This document shows, in pieces, positions 1 through 7,932 of a stretch of 21,627 bases of DNA (its first letter is position 1; every line of letters starts with the position of its first letter). Position numbers and translations under genes: made by a program. The stretch comes from Actinomycetes bacterium (GTDB lineage: Bacteria; Actinomycetota; Acidimicrobiia; Acidimicrobiales; Palsa-688). The notes beneath the pieces were generated by a model, which was given only the letters and a program-made list of their open reading frames with translations, made no database searches and was not told the DNA's origin. The stretch lies in contig JAJZWW010000009.1 in assembly GCA_021846485.1 (NCBI GenBank), forward strand, positions 1-21,627, written 5' to 3'.

Positions 1-337
1 CGATCTCGGCCGCTTCCGCCTGGACGTAGCTCATGTCGCCGGAGCCGTCGGACCCCTGGGGGGTCGGCACGCAGAGGAACACGTACTCCGCGCCGCGGAC
101 GGCGGCGGCCGCTCCCACGACGAAGCGCAGGCGGCCGGCGGCCAGCCCGGCTCGCACCAGGTCCGCCAGCCCCTCCTCGTGGATCGGGATGACCCCCTCG
201 CAGAGGGCACTCACCTTCGCGTCGTCCACGTCGGCGCAGGTGACGTCGTGGCCGAGGTGGGAGAGGCAGGCGGCGGTGGTGAGCCCGACGTAGCCGGCGC
301 CGACCACCGCGACGCGGGCCGGCTCGTCCCCGCTCAT
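1..337 (-). CDS. UDP-glucose 6-dehydrogenase, N-terminal part (runs off the window)
   Basis: This is the first 112 codons of a nucleotide-sugar dehydrogenase of the UDP-glucose/GDP-mannose dehydrogenase family. The family oxidises UDP-glucose to UDP-glucuronate with two NAD+, in the cytoplasm, for cell-surface polysaccharide. The sequence begins with an NAD-binding Rossmann motif, VVGAGYVGLT (glycines 13, 15 and 18). It continues with an acidic residue at the end of beta-2 (CADVD), the segment IPIHEEGL, and VFLCVPTPQ, all typical of the family's first domain. The catalytic cysteine and the UDP-sugar domain lie outside the window. The ATG at 337 overlaps the stop of the aldo/keto reductase gene upstream (ATGA at 334-337), so the two are probably translated as a coupled pair. 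Which nucleotide sugar is used cannot be told from this part. Confidence 0.9.
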   Translation of the reverse strand, partial: MSGDEPARVAVVGAGYVGLTTAACLSHLGHDVTCADVDDAKVSALCEGVIPIHEEGLADLVRAGLAAGRLRFVVGAAAAVRGAEYVFLCVPTPQGSDGSGDMSYVQAEAAEI

Positions 338-1230
338 ATGCGCTCGAGGTCCCGGCCGTCGAAGAGAGGTTCGATGCCGAGCCGGGTGGCGTCGGCGGCC
401 AGCTCGTCGTCGTCGGGCACCGGACCGCCGCCGGAGGCCGCCTCGAGGAAGGCGGCCAGGAGGCTGGGCTCGCTGGTGGAGTTGACGAACAGGTGCGGGT
501 CGGCCAGGACCCAGCGTACGGAGCGCTCGAGGGCGGCGGGCTCGGCGATCGGCTCGTACCAGCTGAGGTGGCCGTCGATACCGCCGCTCCAGCGCCGGCG
601 GGCCACGGATTTGATGGTTTGCACCGCCACTCCCCGCTCGGCGCAGGTCTCGAGGAGCGCCTCGACGTCCCGGCGGTAGCTGTCGTCGCGGAGCAGCACC
701 CAGTTGTAGGGGAGCAGCACGCTGTCGTAGTCGTGCCTGGCGAGGCTCCGCCGGTGCATGCCGGCGATGCGCAGGCCGTGCCCGGTGACCCCGATGAAGC
801 GGGTCAGGCCCTCTTCGCGCGCCGCGAGCAGCGCCTCGAGGGCTCCGCCGGGACCGTGGGCGGTCTCCCATTCGTCCTGCTCCACCAGGTTGTGGAGCTG
901 GACCAAGTCGACGTGGTCGACGCCGAGGCGCTCGAGGGACCGCTCGAGCTCGGCCCGGGCGCCCATCGCGGTGCGCTCCCCGGTCTTGGTCGCCAGGAAG
1001 AGCTCCGATCTCCGCCCAGCGAGCCACCGGCCGAGCCGCAGCTCCGAGCCCCCGTAGGAGGCAGCGGTGTCCAGGTGGTTGATGCCGAAACGCTCGACCA
1101 GTGCGAGAAGGGGAGCGGCCTGCTCGTCGTTCAACGCGGCGAGGGCGGCCGCCCCGAAGATCACCCGGCTGCTGGTGTGGCCGGTCCGGCCGAAAGGGGC
1201 GCGGGGCACAGGCGCGGGAGCGGTGCTCAT
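334..1230 (-). CDS. aldo/keto reductase
   Basis: This 298-residue protein has the usual length of the aldo/keto reductase superfamily, NADPH-dependent TIM-barrel enzymes that reduce aldehydes or ketones. The catalytic tetrad is visible: Asp54 and Tyr59 in HLDTAASYGGSE, Lys82 in LATKTGERT and His113 in LVQLHNL. The C-terminal cofactor-binding half is less canonical; it contains VQTIKSVARRRW and a late NSTSEPSLL that could hold the 2'-phosphate-binding role. The ATG at 1230 is preceded by GGGTGAGGGG, a usable ribosome binding site. The gene ends in the ATGA overlap with the UDP-glucose dehydrogenase. The coupling hints at a role in sugar or polysaccharide metabolism, but the substrate is unknown. 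It could equally be a general detoxifying reductase. Confidence 0.88.
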   Translation of the reverse strand: MSTAPAPVPRAPFGRTGHTSSRVIFGAAALAALNDEQAAPLLALVERFGINHLDTAASYGGSELRLGRWLAGRRSELFLATKTGERTAMGARAELERSLERLGVDHVDLVQLHNLVEQDEWETAHGPGGALEALLAAREEGLTRFIGVTGHGLRIAGMHRRSLARHDYDSVLLPYNWVLLRDDSYRRDVEALLETCAERGVAVQTIKSVARRRWSGGIDGHLSWYEPIAEPAALERSVRWVLADPHLFVNSTSEPSLLAAFLEAASGGGPVPDDDELAADATRLGIEPLFDGRDLERI

Positions 1231-1325
1231 CCCCTCACCCTAGGTCGGCGACCTTCGCTGGACGACCACCGTGCCGGAGCGGGCCGGGCCGGAGAAGAGC
1301 TCGTCGCGGTGGCGGCGGTGGCTGC

Positions 1326-2675
1326 TCAGTGGTGGAAGGCGGTGGCCTCGCCCGGCGCCTGCAAGGGACCGGGCTGGCGGGCCAGCTCGGGCAGGAGGCG
1401 GCCGAGGTCGCCGAGGAGCAGCGACGCCAGGTCCTCGGTGAAGCCGTTGCGGACCACCACGCGCAGCACGCTCAGGTCCTGGCGGTCCGGCGGGAAGGTG
1501 TAGGCCGGGACCAGCCAACCCCGCTCTCGCAGCCGGCGGCTGACGTCGAACACGTCGAAGGCGTCGACGTCGGGGGTGGTGGTGAACGCGAACACCGGCA
1601 GCTCGTCGCCCCGGCTCAGCAGGCGGAAGGGCCCGAGCTCGCCGACCCGGCGGGCGAGGTCCGTGGCGATCTCCCGGGACGCGCGCTGGACCGCCACGTA
1701 GCCTTCGAAGCCCAGGCGCAGGAACAGGTAGTACTGGGCGACCACCTCCGCCCCGGGGCGGGAGAAGTTGAGCGAGAAGGTCGGCATGTCGCCGCCGAGG
1801 TAGTTGACCGAGAAGACCAGCTCCTCGGGCAGGGCCTCGTGCGAGCGCCACACCACCCAGCCGACCCCGGGGTAGACCAGACCGTACTTGTGGCCGGAGG
1901 TGTTGATCGAGGCGACCCGGGGGAGGCGGAAGTCCCAGGCCAGCTCCGGGTCGAGGAAGGGCGCGACCATCGCCCCCGACGCCCCGTCGACGTGGATCGG
2001 CACGTCCACGCCGGTGCGGCCCTGGAGGTCGTCGAGCGCCCCGGCGATCGCCTCCACCGGTTCGTAGCTGCCGTCGAAGGTGGAGCCGAGCACGGCGACC
2101 ACTCCGATCGTGTCCTCGTCGCAGAGCGCCACGGCCGAGCTGGCGTCGAGGTGCAGGCGGTCTCCTTGCATCGGCACCAGGCGCGGCTCCACCTCCCAGT
2201 AGTTGCAGAACTTCTCCCAGCAGACCTGCACGTTGGCGCCCATGACCAGGTTGGGCCGCCGGCCTGCGCGCCAGGCGTCGGGGTTGGCCTTCATCCAGCG
2301 CCGCTTCAGGGCCAGGCCGCCGAGCATGCCGGCCTCCGAGGAGCCGGTCGTGGAGCAGCCGACGGCGTCGTCGGGCCGGGGGGCGTGCCAGAGGTGGGCG
2401 AGGATCGACACGCAGCGCTGCTCGAGCGCGGCGGTCTGGGGGTACTCGTCCTTGTCGATCATGTTCTTCTCGGCGCACTCGGCCATCAGCCGGGTCGCCT
2501 GGGGCTACATCCAGGTGGTCACGAACGTGGCCAGGTTGAGCCGGGCGTTGCCGTCGAGGAGCAGCTCGTCGTGGACCAGCTGGTAGGCGGTGTCGGGTGC
2601 CACCGGCGCTTCGGCGAGGCGGTGGACCGGCGGTGACAGGGTGGCCCCCGCGGCAGGGTCGGTCCCGGAAGCCAT
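1326..2675 (-). pseudogene. gad: glutamate decarboxylase interrupted by an in-frame TAG
   Basis: Two adjacent segments in the same frame encode one PLP-dependent glutamate decarboxylase (glutamate to GABA plus CO2; cytoplasmic, used in acid resistance and the GABA shunt). The first segment ends ...NLATFVTTWM. A TAG at 2505-2507 follows, then PQATRLMAEC and NMIDKDEYPQTA. Family members usually have an acidic residue after TTWM, so a GAG-to-TAG change is the simplest explanation. The rest looks intact: HVDGAS holds the PLP-ring Asp, and TSGHKYGL holds the Schiff-base Lys (codon 1887-1889). Total length of about 450 residues is normal. An ATG start at 2675 is chosen; a GTG at 2732 is possible and neither has a strong ribosome site. 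Restart at ATG 2486 would give 386 residues without the N-terminal region. Whether the gene is dead, suppressed or a sequencing error is open. Confidence 0.85.
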
Positions 2676-2817
2676 CGGGTTGGCGTGGTGGCGCCTGCTC
2701 GGGGCGTGGTTGGAGGCGTGGTGGAGTGGCACGGGGGGACTCTGCCCCCACGGAGCACCTCGCTCCCGTGCCCGCCCGGCGCCGGCGTGCCCCGTCCGCC
2801 CGCCGGAGGCGGGATCC

Positions 2818-4791
2818 TCAGCCCCGGCGAGAGCTGCCGACCACGGCCAGGTCGTGGAGCGCTCTTGCGGAGTCGACCGCCACCGCGCTGGCCTCCAGCC
2901 CTCCGGGGAGCTCGGCGAGCACCCAGGGTGCCGGTCCGTGCCGTACGACGGTGCGCCAACCGGCCGGGGTGAGCAGGCGGATCGTCACCCCGGAGGTCGC
3001 CCCGACGCTCACCTGGCGTACCGTGGACCCGGCCGGGAGCGCCCAGACGTGGCGGGGTGGGCCCCTCCGGGCGACCAGCAGGCCCCGCAGGTGCGGGTGG
3101 GGGGTGCCAGGCCCGACGACCTCGAACACGGTGGCGTCGTCCCAGGCGGTGTGCAACAGCTCCACTGCCCACGGCTCGGTGCCGGCGAGCCGGGCCAGGC
3201 AGGGGTCGTCGACGGTGTTGCCGTTGAACGCGGCGGTCAGCCCGTAGGCGGCGTGGTCGCGGCGCAGGCCGGCGAGCGCGGCTGCCGGGGAGCAGTGGTG
3301 GTAGGTGACGTCGAACGCCGACTTGGCCCCCGGGTGACCGGAGAACAAGGAGGTGGACCACAGGTAGTCGGTCTCCACCACCGCCCGGGGCGGGCCCAGG
3401 TGGGCGAGGAGGGTCATGTACGGCGAGCCCTCCGGCCGGGACGTCCCCTGGCCGAGGTAGACCTTGTAGTCGGTGGGGAACTGCACGGCCAGCAGCGCGA
3501 TCCCGACCGCCGCGGCGCCCGCCGCCCGCCGCCGCCACCTCTCGGGGCAGGCCGATCCCCGCCGGCGGGCCACGCCTACCAGCCACCGGGTCGTCGCCCG
3601 CGCCCCGAGGACGTACCAGGCGGTCGCCACCGGCACCACGAGGATCGTCCGGCGCATGTTGACGTAGGGGTAGACGATCGACTCGAGCACGTAGAGCCCG
3701 AGCATCCACGGCACCGTATCGGAGCCGCCGTAGCGCCTGCACCAGAGCACTGCGCCGACAACGCAGAAGACCGCCGCGGTGGCGGAGGCGATCCCGCCGA
3801 CTACGACCAGCACCGCCCAGTGGTCCGACAGCGGGCTGAAGACCGGGGTGACGCCGTCGAAGAGGGCGTAGAAGAGGAACTTGGCAGCTCCCACCGGGAG
3901 CAGGAGCACCTGGTGGAGGATGCCGCCGCCGAGGTTGCGGGCGATCTCCCCGTTGTAGCGCAGGCCGGCGATCGGGATGTGCACGAGGACCCGGGCGATC
4001 ACCAGCGGGGCGAGGAGGGCGACGCTCGTGACCGAGGCGGCGAGAGCGCGGCCCCACCGTCGGTTCCAGGCCAGCCACAGCACGATCCCGCCGTCGACGG
4101 CGAGGCCGGCCTCCTTCAGCCAGACGAGGGCCACGCCGAGCAGGACCGTCGCCACCCCTGAGGGCACCCACGCCCGCTCCGAACGCCCCCACGCCTCGGC
4201 CGCGAACACGAGCCCGAGCAGGGACACGAGGAAGGGGGCCTCGGCCATCACCATGCTGCCGAAGGTCGCGAGCAGCGGGTTGAGGGCGAGGAGGGCGAGC
4301 ACCGCGGCGCACACCCCCGTGCCGAGGCCCCGCCGGCGCAACCAGATCCAGGTCAGGGGGAACAGTGCGCCGTAGCAGGCGACAGAGGCCAGGCGCTCGG
4401 CCCAGAAGCCGGGGCCCGGTCCGAAGGCGAGCACCAGCGGGGCGAGCAGGGCCGGGTAGCCAAGCGGGTAGTCCTTGACCAGCGGGTACCCGGAGGGCAG
4501 GTGCCCGGTGAGGCCCACGCCGTGGGCGATCCCCTCGGCCATCGCCAGGTACGCCGCGTCGTCGTCGAAGGAGCCGACGTGGTAGCGGATCGACACCACC
4601 GCGACGTGGGCCAGGCCGAGGGCGGCGAGGGCGGCGACGAGCGCAACCGGTCGGCGGGCGAGGGCTCCTGCGAGGACGGTGACCCGGCCCGGGATCCGGG
4701 CGGGCCCAGGAGCCGCCGCTTCGCGCCCGGAGGTGATCGGGGGATCGCGGGGGGAGGTATCCGGGGTGCGGATGGCACATGGATAGCGCAC
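2818..4791 (-). CDS. polytopic membrane glycosyltransferase (GT-C type, GT39/ArnT-like)
   Basis: This 657-residue protein has a short hydrophilic start, then many hydrophobic segments in its first two thirds and a soluble C-terminal domain. This is the layout of GT-C glycosyltransferases that take sugars from polyprenyl-phosphate carriers on the outer face of the membrane. After the first membrane segment comes an acidic loop, SFDDDAAYLAMAEGIAHG. This is where the family keeps its catalytic Asp, and it is followed by the common YPLGYPALLAP element. Later segments, such as LLGLVFAAEAWG and AVFCVVGAVLWC, are clearly membrane-spanning. The annotated GTG start is poorly supported; a downstream start would trim the Pro-rich leader. 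The gene stands alone, 85 bases or fewer from its neighbours. Donor and acceptor are unknown. Confidence 0.75.
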   Translation of the reverse strand: MRYPCAIRTPDTSPRDPPITSGREAAAPGPARIPGRVTVLAGALARRPVALVAALAALGLAHVAVVSIRYHVGSFDDDAAYLAMAEGIAHGVGLTGHLPSGYPLVKDYPLGYPALLAPLVLAFGPGPGFWAERLASVACYGALFPLTWIWLRRRGLGTGVCAAVLALLALNPLLATFGSMVMAEAPFLVSLLGLVFAAEAWGRSERAWVPSGVATVLLGVALVWLKEAGLAVDGGIVLWLAWNRRWGRALAASVTSVALLAPLVIARVLVHIPIAGLRYNGEIARNLGGGILHQVLLLPVGAAKFLFYALFDGVTPVFSPLSDHWAVLVVVGGIASATAAVFCVVGAVLWCRRYGGSDTVPWMLGLYVLESIVYPYVNMRRTILVVPVATAWYVLGARATTRWLVGVARRRGSACPERWRRRAAGAAAVGIALLAVQFPTDYKVYLGQGTSRPEGSPYMTLLAHLGPPRAVVETDYLWSTSLFSGHPGAKSAFDVTYHHCSPAAALAGLRRDHAAYGLTAAFNGNTVDDPCLARLAGTEPWAVELLHTAWDDATVFEVVGPGTPHPHLRGLLVARRGPPRHVWALPAGSTVRQVSVGATSGVTIRLLTPAGWRTVVRHGPAPWVLAELPGGLEASAVAVDSARALHDLAVVGSSRRG

Positions 4792-4856
4792 CCGCGGCCG
4801 GCAGGTGGCGCGCGCTCCAGGGTCGGCCCCGCCCGGTGCGGCCCGCCCCGCCCGAC

Positions 4857-5960
4857 TCAGTCCTGCCCGGGCTCGGCCCGGCCCGGCCCGGCCAGCCCGG
4901 GTGGCGGCGAGCCCTCACCCGCCGCGCGCCGGAAGGCCGCCAGCAGGTCGTCGACCGCCTCTTCGGTGGTCGCCCACGAGCACATGAGGCGGACCTCGCC
5001 CCGCTCCCGGTCCCAGTCGTAGAAGTGGTGGGTGCGCCGGACGGCGCCAGCGAGCGCTGCGGGGACGATGGCGAACACCCCGTTGGCCTCCACCGGGTGG
5101 GTGAGGGCGACCCCGGGCACAGTGGCGAGGCCCCGGGCGAGGCGGTCCGCCATGGTGTTGGCGTGGCGAGCGCAGCGCAGCCACAGGTCACCGTCGTAGA
5201 GGGCGAGCAGCTGGGCGGACAGGAAGCGGGTCTTCGAGGCGAGCTGGGTGTCCATCTTGCGGATGTAGCCGACGCCGGGCGCCACCGCGGGGTCGCACAC
5301 GACGACGGCCTCGGCGAACAGCCCCCCGTCCTTGGTGCCCCCCACGCAGACTGCGTCGATCCCGGTGCCGGTGACCATCTCCCGCAGGGTGCAGCCGAGG
5401 TGGGCGGCGGCGTTGGCCAGCCGGGCGCCGTCGACGTGGACCCGCATACCGAGGGAGTGGGCATGCTCGGAGAGGGTGTGCAGCTCCTCCAGGGTGTAGG
5501 TGGTGCCGACCTCGGTCGACTGGGTGAGCGACACGGCCGCCGGCTGGGCCCGGTGCTCCTCGCCGAACCCCCAGGCCTGGCGGTCGACCAGCTCAGGGGT
5601 CAGCTTGCCGTCGACGGTCGGGACGGTGAGCAGCTTGAGGCCGGCGACCCGTTCCGGTGCCCCGGCCTCGTCGGTGGCGATGTGGGCTCCTTCGGCGCAG
5701 ACGACCGCTCCCCACTTGGGGACGAGGGCCTGGAGGGCAACGACGTTGGCCCCGGTCCCGTTGAACACCGGGTAGACCTCGGCCCGGTCGCCGAAGTGGC
5801 CGCGTAGGACCTCCCCGAGCCGGGCGGTCCAGGGGTCGGCGCCATAGGAGGGTGCGAAGCCGGTGTTGGCCTCGGCGAGCGCGGCGAGGACCTCGGGGTG
5901 GGCGCCGGCGTAGTTGTCGGAGGCGAAGCTCCCATCGGGGTGGGGGGAGGGGTCGGTCAC
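4857..5960 (-). CDS. low-specificity L-threonine aldolase (beta-eliminating lyase family)
   Basis: This 367-residue PLP enzyme of fold type I is expected to cleave L-threonine or allo-threonine to glycine and acetaldehyde. Diagnostic pieces are the N-terminal FASDNYAGAHPEV; YGADPWTARLGEV; VFNGTGANVVAL (phosphate-binding region); HVDGARLANA, with Asp177 for the PLP ring nitrogen; and VGGTKDGG, with the Schiff-base Lys210. The start is a GTG at 5960 without a strong ribosome site. The last 20 residues (GEGSPPPGLAGPGRAEPGQD) are encoded by a GGCCC-rich repeat tract and look like a low-complexity extension. Nothing nearby suggests a pathway. Related family members act on other beta-hydroxy amino acids or phenylserine, so the exact substrate is inferred. 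Confidence 0.88.
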   Translation of the reverse strand: MTDPSPHPDGSFASDNYAGAHPEVLAALAEANTGFAPSYGADPWTARLGEVLRGHFGDRAEVYPVFNGTGANVVALQALVPKWGAVVCAEGAHIATDEAGAPERVAGLKLLTVPTVDGKLTPELVDRQAWGFGEEHRAQPAAVSLTQSTEVGTTYTLEELHTLSEHAHSLGMRVHVDGARLANAAAHLGCTLREMVTGTGIDAVCVGGTKDGGLFAEAVVVCDPAVAPGVGYIRKMDTQLASKTRFLSAQLLALYDGDLWLRCARHANTMADRLARGLATVPGVALTHPVEANGVFAIVPAALAGAVRRTHHFYDWDRERGEVRLMCSWATTEEAVDDLLAAFRRAAGEGSPPPGLAGPGRAEPGQD

Positions 5961-6077
5961 CGCGGCGACGGTACCAGCGGGCGATCCGGGGCCTACCGAG
6001 GAGAAACCTGCCCGCCGACTGTTTCGTGCCCAAACCCCGGGTGGGAGCTGGTGACGTGAAGAAGTCCAGCAGGCAAG

Positions 6078-6115
6078 TTCCCTCTCCGTACCCGGCTTCC
6101 CTCTCCGTACCCGGC
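6078..6115. repeat. perfect tandem repeat, 2 x 19 bp
   Basis: Two exact back-to-back copies of TTCCCTCTCCGTACCCGGC occupy 6078-6096 and 6097-6115. They sit in the gap between the 3' end of the ABC exporter operon and the upstream region of threonine aldolase. The role is unknown; a recent slippage duplication is the simplest reading. Confidence 0.9.
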
Positions 6116-6126
6116 CCGCCAGCCGG

Positions 6127-7932
6127 TCAGCCGGCCGGCTCGGGGGTGCCCTGCCAGGCGGCGAACAGCTCGGCGTAGGGTCCGCCGGCGGAGACCAGCT
6201 CGTCGTGGGCGCCCACCTCCACCAGCCTGCCCCCGTCGATCAGCGCCACCCGGTCGGCCCGCTCGGCGATCGTGAGGCGATGGGCGACGGTTATGGTCGT
6301 TCGGCCGGCGGTGAGGTGCGCCAGGGCGGTCTCGACCCAGCGCCCCGTGCCGGGGTCGACGCTGGAGGTGGCTTCGTCCATCACCAGCACTGCCGGGTCG
6401 GTGAGCGCAGCGCGCACCAGGGAGACGAGCTGGCGTTCGCCGGCGGAGAGATGCGATCCCCGCTCGCCGACCTCGGTGAGCAGGCCGTCTGGGAGCTCGC
6501 TGAAGCGGTCCGAGAGGCCGAGGGCCTCGACCGCCCGGTGGACCTCCTCCTCCCGGGCACCGGGGCGGGCTATGCGCACGTTGTCGAGCACGCTGCCCCG
6601 AAAGAGGAACCCCTCCTGGGGCACGACCACGATCCGCTGGCGGAGACCGGCGATGCTGGCGCTCCGCAGGTCGACGCCCCCGAAGCGGATCGTGCCGCTG
6701 GAGGGGTCGTACAACCGGCCGACGAGCTTGGCGAGGGTGGACTTGCCGGCGCCCGTGGGCCCGACGAGGACCAGGTGCTCGCCGGGGTGGACTCGCAGCC
6801 CGACCGCGGTCACGACGGGTCGCTCGCCGTCGTAGGCGAAGTGGACGTCGTCGAGCTGCAGCGGTCCGCTCCCGGGCAGCGGCAGGGGATCATCGGGGTC
6901 GGTCATGGTCGGGTGGGTGTCGAGGAGGGTGGCGACCGTCGAGAGGGCCGCGCCCGAGGACTGCAGGAGGTCGAACAGCTGGCTCAGGCTCTGGATGGAG
7001 TTGAACAGGTTGCCGACGTAGAGCACATAGGCGGCCACCGCCCCGATGGAGGTGAGGTGCAGGTGGACGAAGGCTCCCCCGACGAGCAGGATCGCGGCCG
7101 TGGCGAGCACGCCGGTGCCTTCGACCTTGGGAAAGAAGACCGAAGCGAGCCTCACGGTGTGCAGCTCGGCTTCGAGCTGGTCGGCGTTGCGCCGCTCGAA
7201 GTCCTCGCCGACCGCCCGCTCCCGGCGGAAGGCCTGGATCACCCGCACCCCGGCCAGGCCCTCGTCGAGCGAGGAGACGGTGTCGCCGATCCGGAGCCGC
7301 ACGGCGCGGTAGGCCTTGGTCGACGCTGTGCGGTAGCGAGCCGAGGCTGCGACGATCGGCACCAGGCAGGCGGCGGTGGCGACGAACAGGGGTGGGGAGA
7401 TGGCGATCAGCACCACGACCGAGGTGAAAAACAGCCCGACGCTCATGACGAAGGTCCCGATGCCGCTCTGGACCAGCGACTCGAGGGTGTCGATGTCGGC
7501 GGTCATGCGGGACAGGAGCTGGCCGGAGCTCTCCGAGTCGTAGAACGACATCGGCTGGGCCAGCAGGTGGCCGAACACCCGCTTGCGCAGGTCGTTGAGG
7601 ACCAGCTCGCCGGTCCCCGACAGCAGGCTGGTCTGCCAGCGGGTGAGGGCGAACGACGCGGCGGCGACGGCCAGGTAGGCGCCGCCGGCGATGTCGACGA
7701 CGCGCATGGAGTGGTGGTCGACGAGGCCCTGGTTGATGAGGTACTCGACGAGGGCGGGCCCGGCGAGGGTGGTCGCCAGGGCACCGGCGACTGCCACCAG
7801 CGCGAGGCCGACCCTTCGCCGGTAGGGGCGCATCATGGCCCAGGCGGCGCGGCCCAGGTGCTGGCGTGCCTCGCGTCCGCCGCCGGGCTCCTCCCCGGTG
7901 GGACCCGGCCGCCTCCGGGAGATCGCTCTCAC
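6127..7932 (-). CDS. ABC exporter half-transporter, second subunit (canonical Walker B, altered signature)
   Basis: This 601-residue type IV ABC exporter subunit has an N-terminal six-helix membrane domain (about residues 38-330) and a C-terminal nucleotide-binding domain. Visible motifs are Tyr367 of the A-loop (FAYDGE), Walker A GPTGAGKST (391-399), Q-loop Gln439 (VVPQEGFLF), signature LSAGE (495-499) instead of LSGGQ, Walker B VLVMDE with catalytic Glu520, and switch His551. The GTG start at 7932 overlaps the stop of the upstream subunit gene (GTGA at 7929-7932), so the two proteins are coupled and probably form a heterodimer. A much longer open frame runs upstream, but it only shadows the neighbour's ATPase domain. 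The family includes multidrug and lipid exporters such as the Rv1272c/Rv1273c-like pairs; the cargo is unknown. Confidence 0.9.
   Translation of the reverse strand: MRAISRRRPGPTGEEPGGGREARQHLGRAAWAMMRPYRRRVGLALVAVAGALATTLAGPALVEYLINQGLVDHHSMRVVDIAGGAYLAVAAASFALTRWQTSLLSGTGELVLNDLRKRVFGHLLAQPMSFYDSESSGQLLSRMTADIDTLESLVQSGIGTFVMSVGLFFTSVVVLIAISPPLFVATAACLVPIVAASARYRTASTKAYRAVRLRIGDTVSSLDEGLAGVRVIQAFRRERAVGEDFERRNADQLEAELHTVRLASVFFPKVEGTGVLATAAILLVGGAFVHLHLTSIGAVAAYVLYVGNLFNSIQSLSQLFDLLQSSGAALSTVATLLDTHPTMTDPDDPLPLPGSGPLQLDDVHFAYDGERPVVTAVGLRVHPGEHLVLVGPTGAGKSTLAKLVGRLYDPSSGTIRFGGVDLRSASIAGLRQRIVVVPQEGFLFRGSVLDNVRIARPGAREEEVHRAVEALGLSDRFSELPDGLLTEVGERGSHLSAGERQLVSLVRAALTDPAVLVMDEATSSVDPGTGRWVETALAHLTAGRTTITVAHRLTIAERADRVALIDGGRLVEVGAHDELVSAGGPYAELFAAWQGTPEPAG

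Noticed and set aside
4870..4905. GGCCC-rich repeat tract as a mobile repeat
   Set aside because: It is simple low-complexity sequence inside the last codons of threonine aldolase and matches no repeat structure elsewhere.
2519..5464. A 981-codon open frame on the minus strand
   Set aside because: It runs through the glycosyltransferase and threonine aldolase genes in another frame and its Pro/Arg-rich product has no domain. It is a high-GC shadow.
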